Shown here one piece after another: positions 36,851 to 49,650 of a DNA stretch of 64,000 nucleotides. The DNA is from Hemibagrus wyckioides (Eukaryota; Chordata; Actinopteri; Siluriformes; Bagridae): assembly GCF_019097595.1 (NCBI RefSeq), contig NC_080717.1, forward strand, positions 4,211,501-4,275,500, in the 5' to 3' direction. Made by a program: the position numbers and the translations under genes. Within the stretch, counting starts at the first letter, position 1, and each line of letters starts with the position of its first letter. Under the pieces are notes generated by a model, which saw only the letters and a program-made list of their open reading frames with translations, did not search any database and had not been told where the DNA came from.

Positions 36851-37410
36851 GTAATAAAAAAAAGCCATGATATGTAAGCAGATGGTATTCTGATCTGCCT
36901 ACATCTACACCACATTTTCCATATTTGTGCTTTGGTGCTGCACAGAGAAATGACCTTCTCACCTGTGTCTACACTAACATCTCACTGTTGTTCATTTTAA
37001 ATACTCACTTTGCTCACAAACAATTCAACTTCAGTGTTGTGTTCAGCTTTACTGTGAATTGTATTTGAAGTGTATGGGATAACTGAACGTCTTCAGATAT
37101 ATAGTATTTTTATATAATGTTAAACAAATAGCTAATAAATTCAAGGCCTGCTCTGAGTCCTGAAACAAATTGGTCTTAGCATGAGATTTGTTTTTGTCAC
37201 AATATAAAATATATAACAGCGTAAAACTGTCAGTACATTTAAATACATCAGTTACTATAAATACAGCAACATTTCCTCAAGTGTTTAATGTAACTTAATT
37301 CTTTTTACACCTACATTTTACTAACAGAGCTTGATGGATGAGAATTTACTGCCACCTAGAGTGTGATAGTGGTGTTTATTTAAATTACAATTCATTTGTT
37401 CATATTGGCT
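36851..37410. repeat. 5' flank of U6 (duplicated unit)
   Basis: No gene. It matches the other 5' flanks up to gagaatttactgccaccta and the DIRS insertion point. Confidence 0.55.
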
Positions 37411-37530
37411 TCTCTTTCAAGGGAACTCCAAGCTGAATCATGGCTGATGCTATGGGAATGCTTCTTTTCCGAAGATGTGTCTTAAATCACAGTAATTCAT
37501 CGGCTTAGGTAGGTCATGTGACAAAATGGA
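37411..37530 (+). mobile_element. DIRS left inverted repeat (DIRS-D)
   Basis: tctctttcaagggaactcca at the shared flank position, followed by the gggaatgcttc and ggtcatgtgacaaaatgg words. It stops at about 37530, where about 200 bp of unassigned sequence begins that ends at the Tc1-like element (37741). Confidence 0.6.
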
Positions 37531-37740
37531 ATGTGAAATGGAATGCAAACAGAATCCCAAAAACAGAAGAGGCACACAATAACAACGAGGACTCGTGTGC
37601 AAACAGGTGTGCAAAGATGGGAAGGGGCTAAGAATTAGGCAGGGCAAACACGTGAAAACACGGAACAAAACAAACCACCTGACAAAACCCTGCTGCCGGA
37701 AAGCTCACTAGTGTTCTGGCAGGGAAATGTCCAACCATCC

Positions 37741-38723
37741 TGACAATGTGAAAGAAGTTTGTTTGAAATCTTTTTAAAAATAAAAAATCACATGTACATA
37801 AGTATTCACAGCCTTTGCCATTACACTCAATATTGAGCTCAGGTGTATGCTGTTTCCACTGATCATCCTTGAGATGTTTCTAAAACTTGATTGGAGATCA
37901 CCTATGGTAAATTTAGTTGATTGGACATGATTTGGAAAGACATGAACAAAACAAAATTCTCTGGCCTGAGGAAGCAAAGATTGAACTCTTTGGACTGAAT
38001 GGCAAGTGTCAACCAGGCACCACTCTATCACCTGGCCATACCATCCTTACAGTGAAGCATGGTGGTGGCAGCATTGTGCTGTGGGGATGTTTTTCAGTGG
38101 CAGGAACTGGTAGACTAGTCAGGATTAAGGGAAAGATGAATGCAGCAATGTACAGAGACATCCTTGATGAAAACCTGCTCCAGAGCGCTCTGGACCTCAG
38201 ACTGGTTCAATGGTTTATGACCCTATGCACGCAGCCAAGATAACAAAGAAGTGGCTACAGGGCAACTCTGTGAATGTCCTTGAGTCGCCCAGCCAGAGCA
38301 GACCTAACCCCGATTGAACATCTCTGGAGAGATCTAAAAATGGCTGGGCACTGATGCTCCCCATCCAACCTGATGGAGCTTGAGAGGTCCTTCAAAGAAG
38401 AATAGGAGAAACTGCCCAAATATGAGTGTCCCAAACTTGTAGCATCATACTCAAAACGACTTGAGGCTGTAACTGGTGCCAAACGTGCTTCCAAAAACTA
38501 TTAAGCAAAGGCTGTAAATACTTAAGTACATGTGAATTTTCTTGTTTTTTATTTTTTATAAATTTGCAAAGATTCCATACAAACTTCTTTCACATTGTCA
38601 TTATGGGGTATTGTTTGTAGAATTTTGAGGGAAATAATATATTTAATCCATTTTGTAATAAGGTTGTAACATAACAAAATGTTAAAAAGTGAAGTGCCAT
38701 GGCTACTTTCCAGAAGCACTGTA
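37741..38723 (+). mobile_element. Tc1-like DNA transposon, truncated and decayed
   Basis: The terminal arms are inverted copies (37741-37820 against about 38510-38602; tgacaatgtgaaagaag left, cttctttcacattgtca right). The right arm continues to a TA at 38722 and the left is truncated. Between them lies Tc1-type transposase sequence (ILTVKHGGGSIVLWGCFS, then a DLNPIE-like region frameshifted near 38290). It is non-functional. It sits between two copies of the unit's 5' flank. Confidence 0.75.
37917..38243 (+). pseudogene. Tc1-like transposase fragment
   Basis: A frame of 108 codons holding the mariner/Tc1 core between the first and second catalytic Asp: KHGGGSIVLWGCFSVAGTGRL, then KMNAAMYRDIL. 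The N-terminal DNA-binding part is deleted and the rest is shifted out of frame, so only the middle of the enzyme is represented. Confidence 0.7.
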
Positions 38724-39084
38724 CTGTAGATTTGCCTCTATACATTACCTGGAACGTGGGAGTGTCAGTGTTGTTTTCAGCTGAACTGTGAATTGTATTT
38801 GAAGTGTATGATATCACTCAACATCTTCAGATTTACAGTTTTTGTATATAATGATCAAAAAATAGCCAATAAACTCAACACCTGCTCTGAGACCAGAAAC
38901 AGATCCGTCTTATCACAAGACTTGTTTTGGTCACAATATAAAATATATAACAGTATAAAACTGTCAGTACATTTAAGTACATCAGTTACTATAAATACAG
39001 TAACATTTCCGCAAGTGTTTAATGTAACATTTAATGTAACTCTTTCTACACCTAACTTTTACTAACAGAGTTTAATGGATGAGA
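38724..39084. repeat. Second copy of the U6-type 5' flank
   Basis: No gene. ctgtagatttgcctctatac through gatgagaatttactgcc repeats the flank already present at 36990-37350, so the two flank copies bracket DIRS-D and the Tc1-like element. Confidence 0.55.
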
Positions 39085-42000
39085 ATTTACTGCCTTTGCT
39101 GTGTCTGAAGTCACAGCAATTAATTGGCTTGGGTAGGTCATGTAACAAAGTGGAATGTGCCAGCAAGATAAAATCACATTACTCCCGATTCTTTGCTTTT
39201 GTGTATGTTTGTTTTGATTGTTTGTCCTGACTCTCTACACAATGGAAAAATAAGATGTATATATGTATTTTTGTATAAAAGATTAGAAAAGATGATGAGC
39301 CAACGTCTCTGCGTTATTTGTTTGGTAGCGGAACATGCATGTGCAGCTCTCAAGGGAGCCAGCTCCGTTCTATGGGAAACATTTTCTCTTCATAAGGTCC
39401 ATTGACAGATATAGACAACCCAATTTCTCCTAAGGGCCTTTTAGCTAGGGCTATCAACTAGTAGCCACCAGCCCCAGCCTTAGCCCCTGTCTGCCAGCTG
39501 TTTCAGGGCACCAGGCAAGGTGAAAAAAGTGACAGGCTAACACCTCTCTCAGACCACCTGGTAGCATGGAAGTTTCTGCCAGGTGTGTTGCAGTGGGTTC
39601 TGAATACTTCCCATGCCTCCCATCCTGCTTCTATTAAGGTCTGTTCCCACTGTTTTTGGCACAGACCAAACTTCATTTACACAGGAAAAACTTCTTTTGC
39701 ATCTTTTGGGGAGAGGTTCTAGATGTCCAGCCCACCCATGGCATTTGCAAGGGTTACTGTCTCTCATTACATAAGAGTAAACTCAGGGGCTACCTTTGGT
39801 GGTACTCTACATCAATTATTTGGGTAATCTTTCTTTGCGCCCTCAGGTTGTTCAGGTTGGCGCACAAGATCTTGCCCTAGGCACAGACCAGATTTCTCAC
39901 TCTTAGGGTGATTTACACACCAGAGTGCATGACCACAACCCAGGCTTCATTCTGAGCTAGGGGCTGAACTCCAGGGAATGGCATGTCTACCCGTAAATGG
40001 TGGAATGCATATGGCAATGTTTGGCTGTGCGGAAGTGGCTTTTGTCACCCCTGAGGAGTCGTTCCACTCTCCCCTGTGGCTTTCTCTTTTCACCAGCCCC
40101 TCTGAGACAGGATGCCATAGTGCAAATGTAGATGAGGCGCTGTCTGTACACCTTCCCCGAAAGCTCTGCTCACTGCACTGTTAGAACAGTGCTAGATTTC
40201 CTGCAGACACGCCTCTTTGAGGGCCTATCACCCTCTAAATTGAGGTATCCGAAGAAGGACGGGGGCTGTGCTCAATTTTGTACCTGTGTGCTCTAAATTG
40301 TACACTTAAATGTACATGTTTGAGATGTTAATGCTCAAGGTCATTGTGTTGCAGATCAGGATTGCGGTGATAATCCTGAAGGATGCCTGTCTTCACATAG
40401 CCATCTTGCCAGAACACAGGAGACTCCCCAGGTTCGTTTTCGGGAGTGAAGTATACCAGTGGCTGGTTCTCCCTTTTGGTCTAGTCTTATCACTTACTTT
40501 CACAAAGTGCTTGGAGGATGCTCTGGCAACATTGCACCACAGGGCATCCATGTTCTCAATTATTCAGACAACTGGCACATCTTGGCTCACTTGAGGCATT
40601 GAGACGCCATGCTTGCCCCCATGAGGTCCCTAGGCCTCAGGCTCAATCCAGGGAAGTATGTGATTTCTCCCTCTCAGAGAACCACCTTCTTGGCGATAGT
40701 TTTGGATTCAGCCACAATGTGAGCCTGTCTGTCCCCCTTTTAGGGGGATTCCATCCTTTCTGCCATAAAGGACATCTAGTTAGGCCAATGCCTCTCTTCC
40801 AACCAGGCACAGAGGGTGCTCAGCTCATGGCAGTTGTGGTTGAAACTATTCCTTTGGATCTGCTGGACATGAGACTGTTTCAACTCTGGCTCAGGAGCAG
40901 AAGTTTTTCATCCCTGCAGATATCCTTTTCAGGGTCACAAGGGTTATGCCTCACAAACTGCATACCCTTCTTATGTGGACAGGCCCCAGTTTCTCACCTA
41001 GGGTCTTACTCTAAGGGCATGTCATCATTGCAAGGCTCTTTCAACAGATGCCTCTCTCTAGGGTTGGGGAGCAGACCTAGATGGCCACCCCGTCCATGGC
41101 ATTTGGGAGGGCTAGTGTCTCTCATCACAGATTGCCTGAAGAGTAATTTTTACTGCTGCAACACTTCCTCCCAAAACTCAGGGGCTACCTTTAGTGGTAA
41201 TCTACATAAATTATTATGAAAATCTATGTCGGTGCCCTCTGTTGAGATTAGCACACCAGATCTTGCCATAGGAGCAGACCAGATATCTTTCGCTGAAAGT
41301 GATTTACACTCCAGAGTGCATGATTGTGAACCAGGCTTTCTTCTGAGGCAGGGGCTAATCTATGGGGAATGGCATGTCTACCTGTAGGTGGTGGAAGGCA
41401 TATGGCAATTTTTGGCAAATTGCAATTGGCTTTTTTCATCCCTTTTTTCACTCTCCCCTGTAGCTTTCTCTTATGGTGCAAATATAGCTGAGGCTCTGCC
41501 TGTACACTTTCCCCAATAGTTCTGCTCATGGGGGTACGCCATAACCAAGTCCACCTGTTACTGGTGGCTCCTCATTGGCCATTGGCCAACCTGAATTGGG
41601 TGGACCCAAATTCCTTTCTGGATGGTGCTCATTGGGTGATTCCTGTCATGAGGAACCTCCTGTTGAACTTTTGCCTCTAGTCTAATCAGCATCGTCAGGT
41701 TCTAATTCACTGCCCTGTTAGTACAGTGCTAGATTTGCTGCAGACACACCTCTTTAAGGGCCTATCACCCTATACATGGCAGCCATTGCTGAAAGTCACT
41801 TGCCTGTTCTCTGATCTCTCACTTCTCACAATTATTAGCTTTGGCTTCCCTAAGAATGGTAGGCCCTGTCAATCACCCCCTTCTGCCTAGATTCTGCTCC
41901 TGGCACGATCAAGGCTGCTCTGCATCTCAGGGTGCGATACGGCTGGTTATCAGTCTCTCTGCAGGCGAGACTGCACCTGCCCACTTCAGGTTCTCAGCAC

Positions 42001-42430
42001 TTACACCTTTCACTCTAGCACATGGTGTAAAACCTCTCCCTTTTCATCTGCTTTGATGGCTGCAACAAAAACAATCTGGTCTCCAAGAAGCACCTTGTGC
42101 TGCATAGTGGTGAGTTCCTAGGCTTATGACGTGCACTGTGTGGCTTCACCTCTGGAGATTTAGGCTCATTCCACTAGGTGTATTGCCTTGTCCAACAATC
42201 TGGCTAGGGGAGTCCCCTTCAGGAGATTTGTGCTGCAGCTTGTTGGTACTTTCTGCACACCCATATCAGGTTCTATAAACTGGACCTAGACCCCACTTCT
42301 AGGTCCTGGGTCTTACAGGGCTAATAGTGCTTTGCTCCCGGCTTGTTTGTGCCCTTTCACAACCTCAGTTTGTCGCTGTCCTTAGTGTTGAAACTCTGGG
42401 TGAAGCAGTGCACATCGTTTACTATGGCAA
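39085..42430 (+). mobile_element. DIRS-like retrotransposon, longest plus-strand remnant (DIRS-E)
   Basis: It begins inside the left inverted repeat (about 39088-39230; ggcttgggtaggtcatg) and runs to about 42430, with a reverse transcriptase fragment at 40310-40594 and a long frame 40518-41219. The right inverted repeat was not found. Frames are broken throughout, and DIRS-B, -C and -G are shorter versions of the same element. Confidence 0.65.
40310..40594 (+). pseudogene. DIRS-E reverse transcriptase fragment
   Basis: A frame of 94 codons with ILKDACLHIAILPEHRRLP, VYQWLVLPFGLVLSLTFTKC, the same block as in DIRS-A and DIRS-G. The DD-containing box that should follow is destroyed (SIIQTTGTSWL in this frame). 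Confidence 0.65.
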
Positions 42431-44430
42431 CATTAACCACAGGACAATGAATTCAGTGTTAATGTACATCGATAACCTTTGATGAATGAGTGAGCCAGAT
42501 GCTGAATCAGTGAATAAATGAATCCATGACTCAGCAGCTGAAATAAGCCATTATTTAAAGATAAAAAAGGCAATCAAATAAATTCTGTGTCATATGCATG
42601 AACATTAAACCAGGTTCAGGCCTCACGCCTCATTGACAACTACTGAAATAAATCTTGTGTGTTTATGTTTATGAAAATCATAAACACTGAAAGGCAATGG
42701 TTTAATCATCAGAATAAAACATGTTCATTATTTACCGACAAAAATATTTTTATATAACAGATATTAAACTCACAGATGTACTCACTTGTCCCTGGGAGAA
42801 CAGGTTTTTCTCCCATAGCTAATTTTGCATTACTGTTAAAGAAACACTACCTCTACATTTAAATAAAATGTTTAATGTTGTTCAGGGCAGGGTAAAAATG
42901 AAGCGTGCAGAAAGTGATGTAATACCTGCAGCCTTTCTGTAAAGCTGTGTCTGTATTGTTATAAGAAAACTCCAAAACTCCACAAATCAACTGATCCAGT
43001 TCTGTTTAGTATGCATGGTTGTAGTTTTATATAACAATATAACATACAACATTTTACAGAATGATCATAATAAAATAAAATAAAATAATTTCTTTTTTTA
43101 ATTTAAAAAACTCAAATAAAATAGGAATTTTATAAAGACTACAACAGCAAAATAAATCAAAGTACTGATGAAATCAGGGCACTTAACAGTTAATACTTCT
43201 AACTTGTTGAAATCAATAACTCTGAGAAACTCAGCATTAGAGACAGGAGATGCTGAATACACTTCACACTTCTGTTGCTGGACAAAGCTGTTGCTGGGTG
43301 TCAGTTGTGGTCAGAATTTATCTGATGAACTATTGCTATTGTTAGTCTTCCTGTATAAGCACCACAAAGTGTCAAGTGGTACTTGTGCAAAACACTGTAG
43401 CTTCAACAAACAGGATGTATTAATACTTTTAAGTGCACATGTTTGTATTTGCATGATCAGCGTTTTGCACTCACTCATAGTGAGAAACCAACAAAAAGAG
43501 CTCCAAGTTCAGTAACTGAATGAAGGATGTAAGTTATATGCATTGTGAATATAAAAGCCTAAACTGCAGCATAAATGATTATGGTTCCATTTCTAGAAGG
43601 AATCAACTTTGTTGTTTACCACTTGACTTTGGTTAATGTAAGATGATTTTGAAGGGGTTTTAAATTGACCATCTTTACCAGAGAATATTACTGCCAGGTT
43701 TATGGCACCACAATTAGGAAAATAAAGTAAATCTAGAAAAAATATTTTTAAAAAAGAAAAACAACAAACATCATTAGAAGTGATTGGCAGTCAGATTTAG
43801 CAACAGGTTATACAGTTATAGCTCAGTTGCATTGGTTTATTGTTTCTGGTGAGTTAATAATCCCGTGTCACAGTAATAATGTGCGTGTCTTTGACTTATA
43901 TTAAGAACCAAACCACAACCATTTTTAAACATATACCAGTAATGGATCAATATTATTATTTAGACTAGAAATTTTAGAATAATGTATAAAAAAAACACAA
44001 ACATGTTTTACCGAAATTGCTTATTTTTGCATTTATTGTCACGTAATCAGTCAGAAAAAGGAGGTCAACAAAATCTGTATAAAAGTAAAACACTAAAGTC
44101 ATACAACAATGTAAAAAAATATCTTTTCATACATTTTGTTTTTTTCTTGGGTTTACAGTTAGTGGAATGTAATACCAGGACACTTGTTAGAAATCATGGT
44201 GGGAAAATACAGTTACTTTAATGTTACTTCACTGTACAAAGTTACTTTAAACAATATCTTGTCAAAGACAGTTTCAAGCTTGTAGAATTGTAATTGTAGA
44301 AATGTAGAATTTTTTATGATAGGGAAGATAGCAAGAAATATGTTTTACTATGGTCAAGATTTTTTTTTTGATAAAAGGTTATCACTGTGTAATTGTGTTA
44401 TGCGTTTATGTGTGTTATGAGGCATAGATG
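42431..44430. repeat. 3' flank of U7 (duplicated unit)
   Basis: No gene. 43010-44430 is matched by 51790-53240 and in part by 33960-35260. The frame 43168-43515 (similar to 52082-52333) is repeat-derived, with no domain. An AAAAT run at 43068-43087 recurs at the same place in the U8 flank. Confidence 0.6.
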
Positions 44431-44566
44431 TTATCTTACAGTTTTCTTCACATCGGAGTACACACACTCTGATGAGACGGTTTTTCTTTTTTCACCTTTG
44501 GCTTTCCTCTTGGAGAATTGCAAAGCTGCATAATTCAGTCCTTCAGCTTCAAATTCCTGTATAATA

Positions 44567-44628
<62 letters not shown>

Positions 44629-45921
44629 GATAACAGTACAATTATTGATAACACTTTAGGGGGCAAAATATCTTCACCTGTGCCTGCCTCGTTCCTGGAG
44701 AATCTTCTATAGAAGTGTTTGCTATAAATACAGAAACACATCTATTAGTCATTTATTAATACAAATAAACTTAACTGTATTATTAACTTTTAATTTATCA
44801 GAAGAGAAAAGCACTTACATCTAGAGGTTTCACATTTTCTTCTCCTCAGTATGTAATAAGTGAGACAGAAAATCAGAAGTGCGCACAAACCCAAACCGAT
44901 CACTGTCCAATGTAGAGATCTGATCTTTTCTGATTCTGTTATTTCACCACATTATATTTATATTAGTACTAATTATTTTCTGAGTAAATTATGCTTTATG
45001 AATTAAGGATGCTTAATTAATACTGAATTATAAGGCATCTTACCTGTGTTTTCCTGTGTGTTCATGTTAGTGTCGTTTCCATGCAGTGTTGATTCACACA
45101 CCACTGAATTATCTCTCAGAGCTGGTTTAGATGTTTCTGATGAAATAGTAACATGCTCACCTGTAAACATTTATCATAATTCTCTTAGTAAACGTCTGTA
45201 ACTCAGAGTTGTTGAAGAAAACACAGTTGGCATTTCACTACTTCACTATTATTTGTCTTCCAGGATGAACATGTTCATGGTAATAAGCGAAATTGTCACT
45301 GCATTAAATCAGCATCTTAATCAATTTCAGGGGAATTTCTACCTTTCATTTTTAAATAAGTTCCATCTCCAAACCCAAGGTAGGGTCTTGTTGGTGTACA
45401 GTAGTACATGGCTTCATCAGACTGAGTGATGTCTAAAATAATAATGTTGACGCAGTCTGAAGATCTTTTTATTTGAAAACGAGACTTTTGGAATCCAGTG
45501 TAAAATGTCTCTCCAAAGGTTCTATATACTGTGACTATAGCCTGAGGTTTTTTTCTGTTTGGTTGCTTAAACCAGTCTATTATTCCAATTTGTGTTCCAG
45601 AAGCACAGCACCGCAGGGTAGCCGAGTCTCCAATATCCACAATGAGCTCTTTATCAGGCTGATAAACTGGTGACTCTGTGGGAGATTGGGCAGTAACCCA
45701 GCATCTACCAGGTTGGACTGTATCTAGAAAAACAAATGCAATAATTGTATAGTGAATGGAAAAGAACAACGGAGTTCCTTCTACATAAAACTTAAACAAA
45801 GTCATTTAGAGTAGTAGATTCAATGATTATTTAAAAAAAAAAAAATTATAATAATAATAACTTGCTCCTATTACTTACACATGGTGCTGAAGATCAAAAT
45901 AAAAATCCAGAGACTGGTCAT
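44431..45921 (-). CDS. nitr: NITR-like inhibitory receptor U7 (six exons)
   Basis: Exons on the minus strand: 45879-45921 leader (MTSLWIFILIFSTM), 45343-45723 V, 45044-45160 stalk, 44819-44929 transmembrane, 44678-44721 short cytoplasmic, 44431-44556 ITIM. Phases agree; 273 residues. The V domain has LRCCASG, DWFKQP, SDEAMYYCTPTRPY and the J-like GFGDGTYLKMKG. A 12-nt in-frame deletion removes four residues of the membrane helix, leaving about 19 hydrophobic residues (VIGLGLCALLIFCLTYYIL). The short exon uses the same shifted donor as U6. ITIM LNYAAL (Tyr about 241) and CVYSDV (Tyr about 265) are kept and the tail ends at KKTVR. With U8 it forms a V subfamily whose CDR3-like loop reads YLGFG. 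Confidence 0.82.
44564..44628. repeat. (ATT)n microsatellite at the ITIM-exon acceptor of U7
   Basis: About 21 ATT units on the plus strand (AAT on the minus strand), the opposite strand composition to the repeats in U1, U2 and U6, just beyond the acceptor. The tyrosine-only plus-strand frame across it is a translation artefact. Confidence 0.9.
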
Positions 45922-45998
45922 TTTTTATTCCTTAAAAATTCTAGAGTGCTTGTATCTCATTTATTAACTGAATATGAATGCACTTCAAACATGGACTG

Positions 45999-46060
45999 AG
46001 TTTATATTCATATTACAGGTGGTCTGTACTGAGCACGCCCAGAATAAGATGTGATTGGTT
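45999..46060 (-). promoter_or_regulatory. Putative core promoter of U7
   Basis: Minus-strand CCAAT box (AACCAATC, 46053-46060) and TATA-like GAATATAAACT (about 46000-46010). The whole block lies in a tract of about 510 bp nearly identical to the U8 promoter region. Confidence 0.5.
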
Positions 46061-46688
46061 GTATTTAAAAAAAGGTCTGATACACAAGCACGGTACATGC
46101 CTACATCTACACCACATTTTCCATATTTGTGCTTTGGTGTTGAACAGAGATATCATGATATAGATGTTATGACAGAATGGAAAATGTGGTTTACTCGTAC
46201 ACTGACCTGTGTCCACACTAACATCTCACTTTGTTGCTGTTTATTTTAATTGCTCACTTTGCTCACAAACAATTCTTGTTCAAATCTTGTTTGTACTGTA
46301 GATTTGTCCCTATACATTCCTGTAGTCACCATCCTGGAGTCCATGTTGGGTTTAGCTGAACTGTGAATTGTATTAACGTGATGTAACTGAACGTCTTTAG
46401 ATATACAGTATTTGTATATAATGATCAATAAATTGCTGAAAACACCTGAAACAGATCATTTTTAGCATGAGATCTGTTTTTGTCACAATAGAAGATAAAT
46501 AACCATGCATAACTTCAGTAAATAAATAACTATAAATACAGCAACATTTCATCAAGTGTTTAACGTAACATAATTTTTTCTACACTTACATTTTACAAGC
46601 AGAGCTTAATGGGTGAGAATTTACTGCCACCTAGAGGGTGTTAGCGGTGTTTATTTAAATCTTAATTCATTTGTTTAAACAGCTGTTC
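46061..46688. repeat. 5' flank of U7 (duplicated unit)
   Basis: No gene. 45947-46455 is nearly identical to 54502-55010; similarity is lower beyond 46455. It ends at the shared DIRS insertion point. Confidence 0.65.
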
Positions 46689-46796
46689 CCTTCTGAGGGA
46701 ACTCGATGCTGCATCACGGCTGACACTATGTGAACGCTCCTTGCTGAAACGGTGTCTGAAGTTCTATGTAAAATCACGGCAATCTACTGGTGAAGG
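46689..46796 (+). mobile_element. DIRS left inverted repeat (DIRS-F)
   Basis: gttcccttctgagggaactc then gctgcatcacggctgaca, at the same flank point as in U3, U5, U6 and U8. It is cut off after about 108 bp by the GATA repeat and LINE. Confidence 0.7.
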
Positions 46797-48530
<1,734 letters not shown>

Positions 48531-48836
48531 CAGGCCTCATGTTTCTTTGACAACCACAGAAATAAATCTTGTGTTTTTTTGTTTATGAAAATCATTTAAA
48601 AAAATGAAAGGCAGTTGTATAATCATACGTAATCCCATGGCTAATTTTGCATTACTGTAAAAAAAAAAAAAACACAACCTTTATATTTAAATAAAATGTT
48701 GTTCAAGGGCAGGGTAAAAATGAAGCGTGCAGAAAGTGATGTAATACCTGCAGCCTTTCTGTAATGCTGTGCCTGTATGTTTACAGGAGCAGCTCCTCCA
48801 AAACTCCTTATCAGCTGATCCAGTTCTGTTTAGTAA
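48531..48836. other. Unit flank between LINE and Gypsy-3
   Basis: No gene. A copy of 42610-43015 (agaaataaatcttgtg and gggcagggtaaaaatgaagc), confirming that both the LINE and Gypsy-3 inserted into the U8 3' flank. Confidence 0.6.
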
Positions 48837-48970
48837 GTGCATCGGGCGAGTACCACGTCATGCCACATGGACTCTCCAATGCCCCGCCGGTGTTTCAAAA
48901 TTTCATGAACGAAATTTTCCGTGACATGCTCCACCGGTTCGTCATCGTATATATATCGATGACATCTCAA

Positions 48971-49629
48971 GGCCTGGTCACACTACAAGACTTTAACCAT
49001 CCGCAGATCGCTTTGCTGTTCAGACTACATGACTTCACTGTATGTCTTTTTGTCCTTGTGGTGTTCACACTATGCGACGCTTCGTAAATGATCCACAAGA
49101 GGGGGTCGTACACCACACCATCTGACAACAACTCGTCACTCAACGCCGTCCCCAAACCACATTTTGTCCCGAAAACACACACGACAGGTGGATCCGGAAA
49201 TGACGCAAGACTTTCGGTAGAGGTTTGTTTTGAAAATGGACGTCGGCAGGAGTCTCGCTCTAAATACATGTTAATTTATTAAAATAAATGTTGTGTCCAC
49301 ACTATTTTTGAAGCCATGTTGCTGCTGCTGCTTTTCTTCCAGTGACCTCATCTCTGTTGACTTGCTCTCTCATTGGCTGGAGGTTCTAGCTACAATTGAC
49401 ACCACATGATGTCGAGTCGGCCGACCGTCCCAGATATTTAACATGTCAGATATCTGTTTTTTGTCTGCGAGGTGTCAGCGACACGTCAGCGAGCCTCTTT
49501 GAATGCTTCGTTGCCGAGCGCTGATCACCCGCTGATTTTCCCACGATCACAGACCGATCTGTCGGCGAGCTCGTTAATTTGCAAATCAGGTTTAAATCGG
49601 GCTTAAAATCCTGTAGTGTGAACTAGGCT
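48971..49629. mobile_element. TTAA-target MITE inside Gypsy-3
   Basis: Inverted ends: GGCCTGGTCACACTACA (48971) and, inward from the right, AGCCTAGTTCACACTACA (49629). It splits the Gypsy reverse transcriptase exactly at the DDI(L)IYS box: the RT reads gatgacatc before and taatctactcc after it. The flanking tetramers are TCAA (left) and TTAA (right), consistent with a TTAA duplication. At 659 bp with no transposase it is a MITE of Kolobok or piggyBac type; which one is open. Confidence 0.7.
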
Positions 49630-49650
49630 TTAATCTACTCCTCAAACAAT

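Noticed and set aside
44518..44712. Plus-strand frame with a long run of tyrosines
   Set aside because: It is the translation of the (ATT)n microsatellite and the antisense of the U7 ITIM exon; nothing supports expression.
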